From assembly GCA_963803735.1 (NCBI GenBank), contig CAWDNV010000010.1, positions 124,001 to 188,000 of the forward strand: DNA of 64,000 nt. The letters run 5' to 3'. Source of the DNA: Palsa-189 sp963803735. GTDB taxonomy: Bacteria; Acidobacteriota; Terriglobia; Acidiferrales; UBA7541. Under the pieces are notes generated by a model. That model saw only the letters and a program-made list of their open reading frames with translations, was not told the DNA's origin and made no database searches. Shown in pieces: positions 9,841-18,202 of this stretch (position 1 is the stretch's first letter; the number at the start of each line of letters is the position of its first letter). Both the position numbers and the translations under genes were made by a program.

Positions 9841-11231
9841 CGAGCCGACTCTTCAACTGAATCTTCTTCGGTTGATGGGGCTTCGAGAAAACGCACGCGC
9901 TCCGGATCAAATTCGAGCGGAACCTTTCCTGTCCGATCGTTTCTACTCTTCAGAACATAGACGTTTGCCTTCCGCTCAAAAGCCACGTCCATGTTGTGCG
10001 TGAAGAATTCGCGCACGACCCAGAGAACTACGTGCGGCGTGTTTCGTATGGAACTGTCGCCCCAAATATCATCAAGCTGCGGCTTGGCGCCCTTTAGCAC
10101 CTTGGGTGGAACTTTTCTGAGTTGGCAGAGTAAGACGACGCAAATATCCAGGCGCTCCGCGAGCTTTTTGGCTGAGAGCACAAACGCTCGCTGATGCCGG
10201 AAAATATTGTCCTCGTCACCATTCGGATCTATGCCCGCCTCGATCACCAGTTGGTCATAGTCGATGAAGAGAATATCGAGACCGCGCGTCTTCTTTACGA
10301 CTTCAGCCATGGCCCACACTCGCGTTGGAGTAATATCTTGATCCACAAACTGAACCTGGCATTTCCGCAGCGAGGCCTGCTTGAGGCGTTGCAGCTCTTC
10401 GGCGCTCAGTTTTTCGGGACGCCGAACGAAATAGAATTTTACGTTTGCCTGAAATGCGATCTCTCTTTGGACAATCTGCTCGGCTGGCATCTCCGCGCTG
10501 AAATAGAGCACCTTGAAGCCGTCGCGATCACACTGCATGGCAGTTTGAGAGGCAAACTGCGTTTTGCCGTTCGAGGTAGGAGCAACGATAACCGCAAGCT
10601 CTTTCGGCCGCAGGCAGCCCGTCATCTCATCGACACTGCTAATTCCACATCGGAACCTGCGGACACTCTCCGGGTGATCGTGCGCAGATTCCAACTCCCG
10701 AAATGCGCTATCAGCGACATCGGCCCAGGAACGCACGACAATAGGGGAGTCTTCACCAGCCGCAATATGTAGAGCTGAATCGACTGCGAAGCTGGCGATG
10801 GCATCAGCAGAAAGCTCGGAATTTCTATTGATCTTGCTATCACCCCAAACAAGGTCTTGAACCCTAGCGCCGAAACGAATCAACTCTCGCAGCTTTGCTT
10901 GTTCGCGTACGATCTTGTTGTAAAACTCCACGTTGTTACTGCGGGGCACTCCATCCAATAAAGAGCTGAGGTAGCCAGCGCCGCCGGCGCGTTCCAACTC
11001 ACCCAAGGTCTTTAGCTCATGTGTCAGAGTTAGAAGATCCACAGCTTCACCGCGTGCGGTGAGTGATTGGAAACGCCGAAAGATCAGCCGGTTCTCTGGT
11101 ATTGAGAAGTCCTCCTCGCGAAGAAACGCCAGAGAGGTGAGTAACGCATTAGCGTTGAGCATTCCGCCACCCAGGACTGCGCGCTCTGCTTCAAGGTTTG
11201 CGGGAAAGGGTTTGGCGATCTCTACACTCAC
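9837..11231 (-). CDS. Replicative DNA helicase, DnaB family (phage/plasmid type)
   Basis: 464 residues. The DnaB N-terminal domain (about 10-115, beginning NLEAERAVLGGGML) is followed by a RecA-like hexameric helicase core with Walker A APTSNGKT (217-224) and Walker B LDILFIDYD (about 323-331). It would unwind element DNA at its own origin. GTG at 11231 has AAAGGAG 7 nt upstream. The gene lies 1 nt after the initiator stop, an arrangement comparable to initiator-plus-helicase replication modules of phages. Walker A carries SNGKT rather than the more common GxGKT of chromosomal DnaB, consistent with a mobile-element version. Confidence 0.9.
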   Translation of the reverse strand: MSVEIAKPFPANLEAERAVLGGGMLNANALLTSLAFLREEDFSIPENRLIFRRFQSLTARGEAVDLLTLTHELKTLGELERAGGAGYLSSLLDGVPRSNNVEFYNKIVREQAKLRELIRFGARVQDLVWGDSKINRNSELSADAIASFAVDSALHIAAGEDSPIVVRSWADVADSAFRELESAHDHPESVRRFRCGISSVDEMTGCLRPKELAVIVAPTSNGKTQFASQTAMQCDRDGFKVLYFSAEMPAEQIVQREIAFQANVKFYFVRRPEKLSAEELQRLKQASLRKCQVQFVDQDITPTRVWAMAEVVKKTRGLDILFIDYDQLVIEAGIDPNGDEDNIFRHQRAFVLSAKKLAERLDICVVLLCQLRKVPPKVLKGAKPQLDDIWGDSSIRNTPHVVLWVVREFFTHNMDVAFERKANVYVLKSRNDRTGKVPLEFDPERVRFLEAPSTEEDSVEESAR

Positions 11232-11232
11232 G

Positions 11233-12024
11233 TCAGCGCTCCTTTGGGCAAATGTCGCTTACGGTTGGTATGTGGATACTGCCGTTGATACCGGCTTCTT
11301 GAGCTTCCTCAATCGAGTGCTTGGCCCCAAAGAACACTTTCGGGATGCTTTGGCCGCGGTGCTGTCGATACTGGATAAAATCTTCAGCGACCTCGAATGG
11401 CTTTTTGCCGTTATTGCCCTGCGCCGACCAAAACTCCTGCCAGTCGTTCTGAAACCACACATTGCCGATCGGGGAGGATAGTCCTAGGACTTTCCAAGCT
11501 TCTTTGAGGGGCGCCGCCGGTTGGGCTCCACCGTCCCGCTTCGTCACCGCTTCGTCCCGCTTCGTCTGATCTGCATGTAACCGGGTGGCTCCATCCCGAG
11601 AGCCATTTGGCTCCATCCCTGCCGGAATTGGCTCCATCCCTGTAACCGGTTGGCTCCTTCCTGATGTAACCGTTTGGCTCTTTCTCCTTGCTTGTATCCA
11701 TGACCATTTTTTCGATTTCCGAACGCGGATGATTAGCCCGTTTGGCGCCCGGGTAGTGGTGATGTAACCGTGCTTGACGAGTCTTTGCCGGTACTCGAAA
11801 ACCGTCTTTCGATGAAGGCCCATCCCTTTGGCAAGCTCTTCATCAGTGACCGGCTTTCCACCTGAGACAATTCCGTCCGTGCCGGATCCGGTGGTTACGA
11901 GATCTTCCAGTTTCAGGAAAAGTGGATAAGCAGGTCCGATTCTCTTAACGTGTGGAGCTTTCACACCGCCACTGCTGAACGGAATTACATAATTATCGCC
12001 GCCGTCGGAGTCGGGCAATTTCAC
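11233..12024 (-). CDS. Replication initiator-like protein (lambda O type), with internal iterons
   Basis: 263 residues from GTG 12024; this start overlaps the previous stop as GTGA and has GAGGAG 8 nt upstream, better than GTG 12033. Residues about 50-105 form a helix-turn-helix/winged-helix (DEELAKGMGLHRKTVFEYRQRL), as in phage replication protein O and related initiators. A low-complexity middle (about 115-165, rich in MEP, SRDG and TKRD) is encoded by the iteron-like DNA at 11576-11690. The C-terminal part (EAWKVLGLSSP onward) may contact the helicase encoded 1 nt downstream. Initiator role is inferred from fold, context and iterons. Confidence 0.75.
   Translation of the reverse strand: MKLPDSDGGDNYVIPFSSGGVKAPHVKRIGPAYPLFLKLEDLVTTGSGTDGIVSGGKPVTDEELAKGMGLHRKTVFEYRQRLVKHGYITTTRAPNGLIIRVRKSKKWSWIQARRKSQTVTSGRSQPVTGMEPIPAGMEPNGSRDGATRLHADQTKRDEAVTKRDGGAQPAAPLKEAWKVLGLSSPIGNVWFQNDWQEFWSAQGNNGKKPFEVAEDFIQYRQHRGQSIPKVFFGAKHSIEEAQEAGINGSIHIPTVSDICPKER
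11576..11690. repeat. Iteron-like array inside the initiator gene (candidate replication origin)
   Basis: Five copies of TGGCTCC(A)TCC start at 11586, 11608, 11629, 11651 and 11675 (the last as TGGCTCTTTC), spaced 22, 21, 22 and 24 bp. Three are preceded by TGTAACCG (11576, 11641, 11665), with an extra TGTAACCG at 11763. The spacing is close to two helical turns and is not a multiple of three, so the repetition is kept at DNA level and not as a protein repeat. A second motif, CGCTTCGTC, occurs three times at about 11537-11566. Matches the layout of an origin within the initiator gene, as in lambdoid phages; function inferred. Confidence 0.65.
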
Positions 12025-12290
12025 GGGGCGCACTCCTCGTTTTCGGCGAGCTGCTCGGCGAGTCGAGCTAAATTACGAAGCGAGCGCGGATCCATACGCA
12101 ACCCGCGAACTGCGCGGTTGAGCAGAAGGTAGCTTTGGGCTGCGAATAGTTCGAAACCTGCGGCGTCATTCAGGCGAACATGCTCCGGAGCGGAAACCTG
12201 CCTTCTTGGCGAACGCGCTCGTGTTCGGGTGCCCGCGGAAAGTTGGCGATTATCTTGACGTGGACTACTACGCCGCGTGTATAGTTCCAT
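12021..12290 (-). CDS. Small hypothetical protein at the head of the replication operon
   Basis: 89 residues; the first 35 are Arg/Ser-rich and may be upstream of the true start, the rest (LNDAAGFELFAAQSYLLLN...) is helical. The stop overlaps the initiator GTG by 4 nt, which supports translation of the C-terminal part. No domain recognised. Confidence is limited because another frame (12170-12379) is also open and a frameshift cannot be excluded. Confidence 0.45.
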   Translation of the reverse strand: MELYTRRSSPRQDNRQLSAGTRTRARSPRRQVSAPEHVRLNDAAGFELFAAQSYLLLNRAVRGLRMDPRSLRNLARLAEQLAENEECAP

Positions 12291-12407
12291 GCATTCTGGT
12301 TGCTCCTTGCGAGTTTTTGCCCCTTCTGCCGCTTACGACGGTAGTAGGGGTGTGTGCACTGAAACACAAACACATCCACCTACAATTTCAGGCTATCACC
12401 AGGGAAA

Positions 12408-12447
12408 AGTTAAAAACCTCGGTAGGACGGAAAAATAGTTAAAAACC
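12408..12447. promoter_or_regulatory. Direct repeat in AT-rich intergenic DNA upstream of the replication operon
   Basis: AGTTAAAAACC occurs at 12408-12418 and 12437-12447, 29 bp apart, in the most AT-rich stretch of this part of the element. It lies between the leftward replication operon and the leftward HTH gene, where a promoter and operator are expected. I see no clear -35/-10 pair. The rest of 12291-12466 shows nothing else. Confidence 0.35.
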
Positions 12448-12466
12448 ACCCAGATCTATATGAAAT

Positions 12467-13284
12467 CTAAGAAGATGGGATTTTGGGGACTCTGATTTTG
12501 GATTGGGCAAGGGACTCACTCACGTCGAAACTCTTCGCCAAGAACTCAATTGCTATGTCACTAGGACGGTCGTAGAAATCGCTATCGTGAAAAACGGGAC
12601 GCCATCCTGATTTTTCTCTATCCAAGCAAAAAACTGAGGCCAGAATAGCAGCGCGCGTAGTTGGCCAGCACGGCTTTGTTGGCAGAGCCACTCCCATATC
12701 CGATCCCATTTTGGACGCGTATCGTGTGTCCGGATCCAGTCACGTAAAGCCTGGAGATCAGACAACAGGTCTCCGTATCGCTCAGGCAGCTTATTCTCTT
12801 TGCTGGTGGGTAAGTGCTTCGGTCTGCCCGACTCTCCGATCGTCCGTTTCACTCGAAACGTTTCAAGTAAGTTGCGATCAGCCTTTAGGACGCGGTTCCC
12901 TAATTCGGCCGTAAGCGGCCTGTCTGGATTGCGGGCCACAACGGACATCCAGTTCTGACTGACGCCGAGACGTTCCGCAATTTCCTTCTTCGTCTTGTCA
13001 TAATCGGTACAGAGGTTCAAAGCATCCTGACCGGTTAACGGCTTCCCATGCTCGAACAGACAAGGCCTTCCTGTAGGAAAACCTATTCGCAGTCGGCGCA
13101 TCTGAATTGACTTTTCACTCAATCCGAGATGCTGAGCGATCTCTGCAGTCTTCTTTCCTCGCAGGCAAAGCCTAGCGATCTCGAAGTCAGTGATTGTGTG
13201 GCCTCCTGCTGTTTTCTTCCACAGGTCGGGGAGCGCCTTCCCCCTCTTTCGATCACCCAGCTCCAAGCGATACTGCAGACTCAT
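12467..13284 (-). CDS. Helix-turn-helix DNA-binding protein (one frameshift near the 3' end)
   Basis: Starts at ATG 13284 (MSLQYRLELGDRKRGK); an upstream in-frame Met gives an implausible Arg-rich leader. Two HTH-like segments are visible: TITDFEIARLCLRGKKTAEI / AQHLGLSEKSIQMRRLRIG and, later, DKTKKEIAERLGVSQNWMSV. The C-terminal part changes frame at the T5 run 12611-12615: one frame ends in FFAWIEK, the other continues SGWRPVFHDSDFYDRPS to the stop at 12467. Joined length is about 271 residues. Probably an element regulator or replication-related DNA-binding protein; its target is unknown. Confidence 0.65.
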
Positions 13285-13304
13285 GTCGCGTTTTCCACGG
13301 GTGG

Positions 13305-13728
13305 CTATGATATCCTCCCCATGACAAAATATGACGCCGGCCCATCTGGCGCGAGATGCTGCGCTTCGCAATGCGCGCGTGCTTCCGCTGCGCGCTGATT
13401 GAGGAGAGTGATGCATTCTTGTTGTACCGTCGAGTCACTCCATCCGGTCCCGGTTTCGCCTTGTACTCGGCAGCATTCATTCCGTGAATCGTAGATGTGG
13501 TCGCGTGAGCTTCTCCAATAATTCCCCACACTCCAGGCAAACGATGAAGTCGTCTCCCCGGATGGTCCGCGCTTTTCGCGGGTCTTCTCGGCAGGCTTCT
13601 AGTTCTTCTGGCGTAACAAATTGCCCGTTGCGGTGGTACCGCTCACGCATCTCTGCGCGCCTGCGCTCGCGGTTTTTCCGGTAATTGGCTCTTCGCCAGG
13701 CCAGCAGCTTCTTTTGATCTCTACCCAT
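13305..13728 (-). CDS. Ros/MucR-like zinc-finger regulator (two frameshifts)
   Basis: The first frame (from ATG 13728) encodes an Arg-rich N-terminus and DFIVCLECGELLEKLTRPHLR, the Cys2-type start of the Ros/MucR zinc finger. The expected continuation, IHGMNAAEYKAK, lies in the next frame from about base 13486; a missing A there joins them. A second shift near 13415 leads to ECITLLNQRAAEARAHCEAQ and a stop at 13305. MucR proteins are transcription factors with a prokaryotic C2H2 finger and an HGMTPxEYR signature. The reconstruction rests on family similarity; the gene may equally be dead. Confidence 0.55.
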
Positions 13729-13796
13729 TCAACTTGCCTTGTCCGCATCAACGGGGGTAGTGTGTGCGTGACTGCTCATAAGTAAGTTCCACCCTT

Positions 13797-13830
13797 GCCG
13801 CCGGAACCAGACCGGCGGCTTTTTATTTTT
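13797..13830 (+). terminator. Hairpin with T-tract, rho-independent terminator-like
   Basis: GCCGCCGG (13797-13804) pairs perfectly with CCGGCGGC (13812-13819) around AACCAGA, followed by TTTTTATTTTT. The U-tract is on the + strand, yet both neighbours read leftward; the hairpin lies just after the stop of the NYN gene. It could end the leftward transcript weakly or block rightward transcription into that gene. Confidence 0.5.
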
Positions 13831-14605
13831 GCCATTCAACCGGTCCATACATCATGGAAAAATAACGCTCAAGAACCTGCTGGTCATTGTGCGCGAGCAA
13901 GTATGTTACGCCTTTAATTTGGGCCTTCAGTACGAAGGGGCCGTGACCTTCTCTGATGACGGTGACGGTACATGATTGGGCTACTCCAGAATTGAAAACC
14001 TGGGCGAAAGCCATCGGCGAGTGATCTCCCGATATTCTCGGCAGGGGGTGAGCGGTTTGAAATTCAGGATCACCCCAGTAATACAGTGTGTGCCAGTCGA
14101 TCAAGAGGCCTGCATCTGCGGCCCATCCAAGCTCTTTCGCAGATGATCGCTTTTCGTTGAACCCTTCAACGAAGATGCCAGCCCGCACGAGTGTTTCGAC
14201 AATTGGGCGAAAATCCAGATCGCCAGCGAGTAGGATTGCGTGACTCATGGTGCGATTGAATCCGTGTGTCAGCATGTCGACGGCGAGCAGGACATCGACT
14301 TCCTTCTGCCTTCTCCTTCGAGTTCCCGTTAAGGTGCCAAGCCTGAGATGCATCCCTCTAATCGTTTGGATCGTTGCGAAGTACTCCTCTTGGGCCTGCG
14401 CTCTGGCCTTAAAGTCTGCTTCGGTCTCACCGTTTCTGCGCAGGTCGTCAAGGCAGTCGTAGAAGAAAGTGCGGAAGACCGGACCAATCTGATTCGCAAT
14501 TCTCTCCGGTCGCAATTGGCCGTAGGTGCCAAACACCTGCTCCATCGCACGGCGGTAAAGTTCTCGTGCATAGCTTCCATCAATGAAGAGGTACTTGGCT
14601 TCCAT
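13823..14605 (-). CDS. NYN-domain protein (LabA/DUF88 PIN-like RNase family)
   Basis: 260 residues. Acidic residues of the NYN fold are in place: YLFIDGS with Asp9, EVDVLLAVD (Asp104, Asp110) and GDLDF (Asp129, Asp131), the order seen in LabA-like metal-dependent nucleases. The C-terminal 90 residues match nothing I recognise and may bind substrate or partner. NYN proteins are predicted cytosolic RNases. ATG at 14605 is divergent from the MerR-type HTH gene across 57 bp containing a perfect palindrome, so the two are probably co-regulated. Could be a toxin-like or defence RNase; that is inference. Confidence 0.8.
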   Translation of the reverse strand: MEAKYLFIDGSYARELYRRAMEQVFGTYGQLRPERIANQIGPVFRTFFYDCLDDLRRNGETEADFKARAQAQEEYFATIQTIRGMHLRLGTLTGTRRRRQKEVDVLLAVDMLTHGFNRTMSHAILLAGDLDFRPIVETLVRAGIFVEGFNEKRSSAKELGWAADAGLLIDWHTLYYWGDPEFQTAHPLPRISGDHSPMAFAQVFNSGVAQSCTVTVIREGHGPFVLKAQIKGVTYLLAHNDQQVLERYFSMMYGPVEWQK

Positions 14606-14625
14606 TGGCCATCATCGTAAAGCTA

Positions 14626-14643
14626 CTTGACAGCGGTGTCAAG
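14626..14643. promoter_or_regulatory. Perfect palindrome between divergent NYN and HTH genes (operator/promoter)
   Basis: CTTGACA-GCGG-TGTCAAG has 7-bp arms without mismatch. Each arm also reads TTGACA, a consensus -35 box, in opposite directions, so one site could serve as core promoter for both genes and as operator. The neighbouring HTH protein is the obvious candidate ligand. Confidence 0.6.
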
Positions 14644-14662
14644 CAGTGATAAAAGGTACGTG

Positions 14663-14866
14663 ATGGCTGAGAAGTTCTACACCACCGGTGAAGTGGCACG
14701 CGCGATCGGCGTCTCTAGGCAAACGCTTCAAACGTGGATGGCAGCGGGAAAAGTCAAGGCTCCAAAGATGATTGGGACCACAAGAATTTGGAGCGAATCA
14801 CAACTGGAAGAGCTTCGACGCATCGACCATAAGGGCAAAGGCCGAAAGAAAAAGTCCAAGCACTAG
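14663..14866 (+). CDS. MerR-type/excisionase-like helix-turn-helix protein
   Basis: 67 residues, essentially one DNA-binding domain: FYTTGEVARAIGVSRQTLQTWM is the HTH and IGTTRIWSESQLEELRRI the wing and helix of the MerR/HTH_17 type. No effector domain, as in excisionases and small autoregulators. ATG at 14663 is chosen over an upstream Met (14627) because that one would place the palindromic operator inside the gene. The Lys-rich tail (KGRKKKSKH) suits DNA contact. Could repress the NYN gene or act as a recombination directionality factor. Confidence 0.75.
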   Translation: MAEKFYTTGEVARAIGVSRQTLQTWMAAGKVKAPKMIGTTRIWSESQLEELRRIDHKGKGRKKKSKH

Positions 14867-14936
14867 AAACAAAACGGCCCACCGCGTAGCGATCAACTAC
14901 CCGGCAGGCCTAAATCCCAAAGGAGCGTGAACTCCC

Positions 14937-15293
14937 ATGGCATCTGCAAGCAAATCTATTCCGTTCGTTGCACGTCCGCAAGTAGTCCCCGCACCGGAAG
15001 TCATTTCCCAAACCGAACTGACCCTGCTTTTGTCGCTGCGCGGTCGGCTCTCTCAACTCGAATCCGAAGTGGAAACGGCTGAGCAGTCGATCCGGCAGCG
15101 GCTTGAGCAAGGCGCCAGCGTCGAGCCCGGCGATCACATCGCCAAGCTCGCAACCAACTTCCGCCGAAACGTGGCCTGGAAGAGCGTGGCTGAGCGGCTG
15201 GCCTATCGTTTCAAGCTGGACGGCAAAGCTTTCTGCACCCGCGTCCTCGCAGGGACAAGGCCCACACCGGCCGTTTCACTCGAAATCAAGTAA
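14937..15293 (+). CDS. Hypothetical protein
   Basis: 118 residues; a Leu/Glu-rich helix (about 25-60, likely coiled coil) precedes a basic C-terminal part. AAGGAG lies about 11 nt before ATG. First gene of a rightward series 14937-18814 that ends with two recombinases. No family recognised. Confidence 0.6.
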   Translation: MASASKSIPFVARPQVVPAPEVISQTELTLLLSLRGRLSQLESEVETAEQSIRQRLEQGASVEPGDHIAKLATNFRRNVAWKSVAERLAYRFKLDGKAFCTRVLAGTRPTPAVSLEIK

Positions 15294-15392
15294 CTCCGAA
15301 ACGCGCGGGCCTTGCGCTCGCGCGTCCGCCCGCTATTTCCGCCTTGGCCTGCGGGTGCCGATGAGGCTGGCCGGGCTTGGAGAAATTGACAA

Positions 15393-15764
15393 ATGTCAGA
15401 ACAGCAAATTTCAGAACGAAAGATCACAAGCCTTGAGGCGCTGATCGGCACCGAAGAAACCAACAAATGCAACCTGGAATCGTTCGCGGATGGGATGCAG
15501 CAAGTCAGAAAAGTATTGGCGGCAGCGTCTACTCTCGCGTCCTACTACGGCCAACCTGAAAATCGGTTCTGTAATGACAACGGAAAAGTGGAACTGCCAG
15601 ATCTCTCCGAGGTGATTGGTCAGATTTTGGGCGATCAGGTAGAGGTTCTCACTCTGCTACAGCGCAAAGGCGAGAAGCTCGCGACACCGCCCAGCGTCGT
15701 GGTGCCTCCAGCTACGGTGAAGTTTGGTACAGCGCGCAGGGCAGCGAAGAAAGGAAAAGTGTGA
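15393..15764 (+). CDS. Hypothetical protein
   Basis: 123 residues, hydrophilic, with a Lys/Arg-rich C-terminus (ARRAAKKGKV) and a Pro/Val-rich stretch before it. No domain, signal or membrane segment recognised. In line with the neighbouring small genes of the rightward operon. Confidence 0.6.
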   Translation: MSEQQISERKITSLEALIGTEETNKCNLESFADGMQQVRKVLAAASTLASYYGQPENRFCNDNGKVELPDLSEVIGQILGDQVEVLTLLQRKGEKLATPPSVVVPPATVKFGTARRAAKKGKV

Positions 15765-15804
15765 TGAGTGCAGGCCAGGCGCGAGCCGCAGCCAGGAGAG
15801 TGTC

Positions 15805-16215
15805 ATGAATGCGACAGCCAACCGCAAGCAAGTTCCGAACAACCAAGCCATCGCTAAAACGCTGAATCTGAGCGGGGATTACGCTTTCAAGTTTCTACGC
15901 AAGGGGAAGTGGCGCCGTGCGGAAAACATGGCCCAGGCTCTCTTACTCGAATTGCCGCCTTCCATGCGCAAGAGCGCCGATGCTCTTTGCTTGCGGATGA
16001 TCGGAAAGGCCGCGAAGGAAATCGGGGATTGGCTCGCTGCCGACAGGGCCGAGAATGCGCGCCGCCGCACACGCAAGCGGGCGCGCCGTCCACAGGATAA
16101 CCGTGAGCGCGAAGCAAAACGGCTGCGCGTAGCTGACTTGCTGTTAGTGCCTGACCGGCCCGTCGACGACCCTGCGGTTGCCGAACCACAACTCACAGAA
16201 AGGAGAATTCAATGA
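15805..16215 (+). CDS. Hypothetical basic protein, possible DNA-binding
   Basis: 136 residues. ATG at 15805 is preferred because AGGAG (15794-15798) sits 6 nt upstream; a longer in-frame leader exists from 15724. The N-terminal part (NNQAIAKTLNLSGDYAFKFLRKGKW) resembles a helix-turn-helix; a strongly basic region (ARRRTRKRARRPQ) follows. The stop overlaps the next ATG (ATGA). Function unknown. Confidence 0.55.
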   Translation: MNATANRKQVPNNQAIAKTLNLSGDYAFKFLRKGKWRRAENMAQALLLELPPSMRKSADALCLRMIGKAAKEIGDWLAADRAENARRRTRKRARRPQDNREREAKRLRVADLLLVPDRPVDDPAVAEPQLTERRIQ

Positions 16216-16649
16216 ACGACCCCATCATGCCGACACTCGAACCATTGCTCATTCCCGAAGGGGCGACGAAACGAAGGAAGAAAAAGCCGAAGAGTCCCGC
16301 GGTGGTTATCGCCACCCCTGAAACTCCCGAGAGCGCCGAGACGCGAACTTGGCTCGACAATGTTGACGACAGTCAGAGAGACACAGCCGTCCAAAATCTC
16401 CTTCACGCTGCGCGGGGCGCCTCGCTGATCCTGTGGTCGCTCTCCGATAAGGAACGTAAGGACATCGATTGGGGTGCCATCACATCCGGCCTATACGCCG
16501 CTCTCCGCGTTGCTGCCGATTACGTAGACGCTAACTACTTTGCCAGTGCGGGCGAATTGGCAGAGACGCTCGAACCGGAAATCCTTGCTGCGGTCCTGAG
16601 GAAGAAACTGAAACGGGTAGAGGCCAAGATGGCCGAGGAAAGAGAATGA
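16212..16649 (+). CDS. Hypothetical protein coupled to the tyrosine recombinase
   Basis: 145 residues with a Lys-rich N-terminal patch (KRRKKKPK) and a helical C-terminal half. Joined to both neighbours by ATGA overlaps (16212-16215 and 16646-16649), so it is translated together with the recombinase. No recognised family. Confidence 0.6.
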   Translation: MNDPIMPTLEPLLIPEGATKRRKKKPKSPAVVIATPETPESAETRTWLDNVDDSQRDTAVQNLLHAARGASLILWSLSDKERKDIDWGAITSGLYAALRVAADYVDANYFASAGELAETLEPEILAAVLRKKLKRVEAKMAEERE

Positions 16650-17751
16650 GCGACTCTTTGACCGTCCCTCAACCTGCTCAGGCCGTCAAATCGTTCACCA
16701 AAGACAACCTTGAGCTGGCTGCGAAGTTCGACGCATGGCTTGCGGCTCAGAATTATTCCCCACACACCCGGCGGGCCTACGCCACTACCACCGGCTACCT
16801 GTGCGAGTTTATCTGCCCCCGCAGTCTGCTGGAGCTCACACATTTCGATCTGCGGGAGTTTGTGACTTACATCTACAAGCGCGGGCTGAGTCCGTCGAGC
16901 ATGGCGCAGCAAGGCTATGCCCTCAGAGCCTTTTTCGAGTTCCTAAACTTGGGTGGCTTGGTCGATTCCAACATCGCGCGGTTAATGAAGGTTCGCAAAC
17001 GTCTACCGCAAATTGCCGCGCTTCCTGTCCATCGAAGAGGTTGAGCGGCTGATCGCGTGCAGCCAAAACGCCGCGCGATCGCGCCTTGATCGAGCTTTTC
17101 TACTCGACGGGCTGCCGTCTCGCGGAGGTTGCCCGGATGCGGCTTGAGGATATCCATTTCGGGTCTGGCACCATCGGCGCCATTCGCGTCTTGGGCAAGG
17201 GCAATAAAGAAAGAATCGCACTGTTGGGCCAGCCAGCGAAAGAAGCGTTGCTCGCCTATTTGGGCGACCGCAAAGACGGGTTTGTGTTTCGCGATGACCA
17301 GCCGCCGCGTGCATTGCATGTGTACCGCGCAAAGCCCAACAAGGAAACGGCAACGCTGTACTGGCAGGGTTATTGGACAGAAGGCAATCCAGGCATGCGG
17401 CGTTGGAAGTGGCTCGGCAAGGCTTCCGAGATGACGCGGAAGCAAGCCTTCGAAACCCTCGCTGCCACGGCCGCCGCAGATTTCGTGCAGCGTCCCAAGC
17501 CAGACGAGCCCCTTGGTCCTCGCCACATCTTCCGCGTCGTAAAGCAGGTTTCTCTCGCTGCCGGATTGCAAGGCGTTCACCCGCACACTTTGAGGCATAG
17601 CTTCGCAACTCACCTGCTCAACGGCGGAGCGGATCTGCGCTCCGTTCAGGAGCTTTTGGGCCACAGCTCCATAACTACGACTTGCATATATACCCACGTA
17701 TCCACGGTCAACATGATCGACGTTCACAAGCGCTGCCATCCGCGAGGTTGA
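16646..17751 (+). CDS. Tyrosine recombinase/integrase with unusual internal insert (two frameshifts)
   Basis: The SAM-like N-terminal core-binding domain (NYSPHTRRAYATTTGYL, SPSSMAQQGYALRAFFEFL) lies in the first frame; the frame changes near 17000 and near 17075. The rejoined catalytic domain has the first Arg (STGCRLAEVARMRLEDI), HTLRHSF, LLGHSSITTT and the Tyr in IYTHV, that is R-H-R-H-Y in order. Between the beta hairpin (GKGNKERIALLG) and HTLRHSF sits an insert of about 60 residues holding WQGYWTEGN..RRWKWLG..MTRKQAFETL, which looks like the arm-site-binding/AP2-like domain normally at integrase N-termini. Probably resolves or integrates DNA; the frameshifts may be sequencing indels. Confidence 0.75.
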
Positions 17752-17753
17752 CC

Positions 17754-18200
17754 ATGCCGCGATCCAAGAAGCCCAAAGCTGAATTGATTAGAGTCCAGCC
17801 GCAGATGGACCTTGAGGCGCTAGACCGTCTCATCCAGAAGCGCGTTGCCGAAGCGACGGCCAGCCAGGGAGGCATCCTCGAACCTTGGTTTCAGAGCAAT
17901 GCAGTCGCTGCCGCGATTCGCCGGCATCAAAGCATCTTCCACAAACGGAAGTTCGCGCTCTACTTCGAGAAATGGGGTTGTGTCGTTTGCGGCACCAAAA
18001 CGCGACCCCACGACAGCAACGCCATGTGTCTCCCCTGTTTTCATCAATTCGTGGCCCGCATAAAGCAGCTCGAAAAGGAATACGCCAAGGCTCACCCACA
18101 GGAATACGCGAATCAGCAGACCGAAAACCTAACTTCCCGCATTCGGAATGCCGAGCGGATCCTCGGCAGGGCTCTGCCAATGGATTCAGAGGAGGAATGA
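17754..18200 (+). CDS. Small zinc-ribbon protein between the two recombinases
   Basis: 148 residues from ATG 17754, 2 nt after the recombinase stop. CVVCG...CLPCF (two CxxC pairs about 17 residues apart) should bind zinc. A long charged helix with KQLEKEYAKAHPQEYANQQTE follows. Position between a tyrosine recombinase and a serine resolvase suggests an accessory DNA-binding role; no named family recognised. Confidence 0.65.
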   Translation: MPRSKKPKAELIRVQPQMDLEALDRLIQKRVAEATASQGGILEPWFQSNAVAAAIRRHQSIFHKRKFALYFEKWGCVVCGTKTRPHDSNAMCLPCFHQFVARIKQLEKEYAKAHPQEYANQQTENLTSRIRNAERILGRALPMDSEEE

Positions 18201-18202
18201 AA

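Noticed and set aside
12170..12379. Leftward 69-codon frame upstream of the replication operon
   Set aside because: Overlaps 12021-12290, which is coupled to the initiator by GTGA; no motif or ribosome-binding site supports it.
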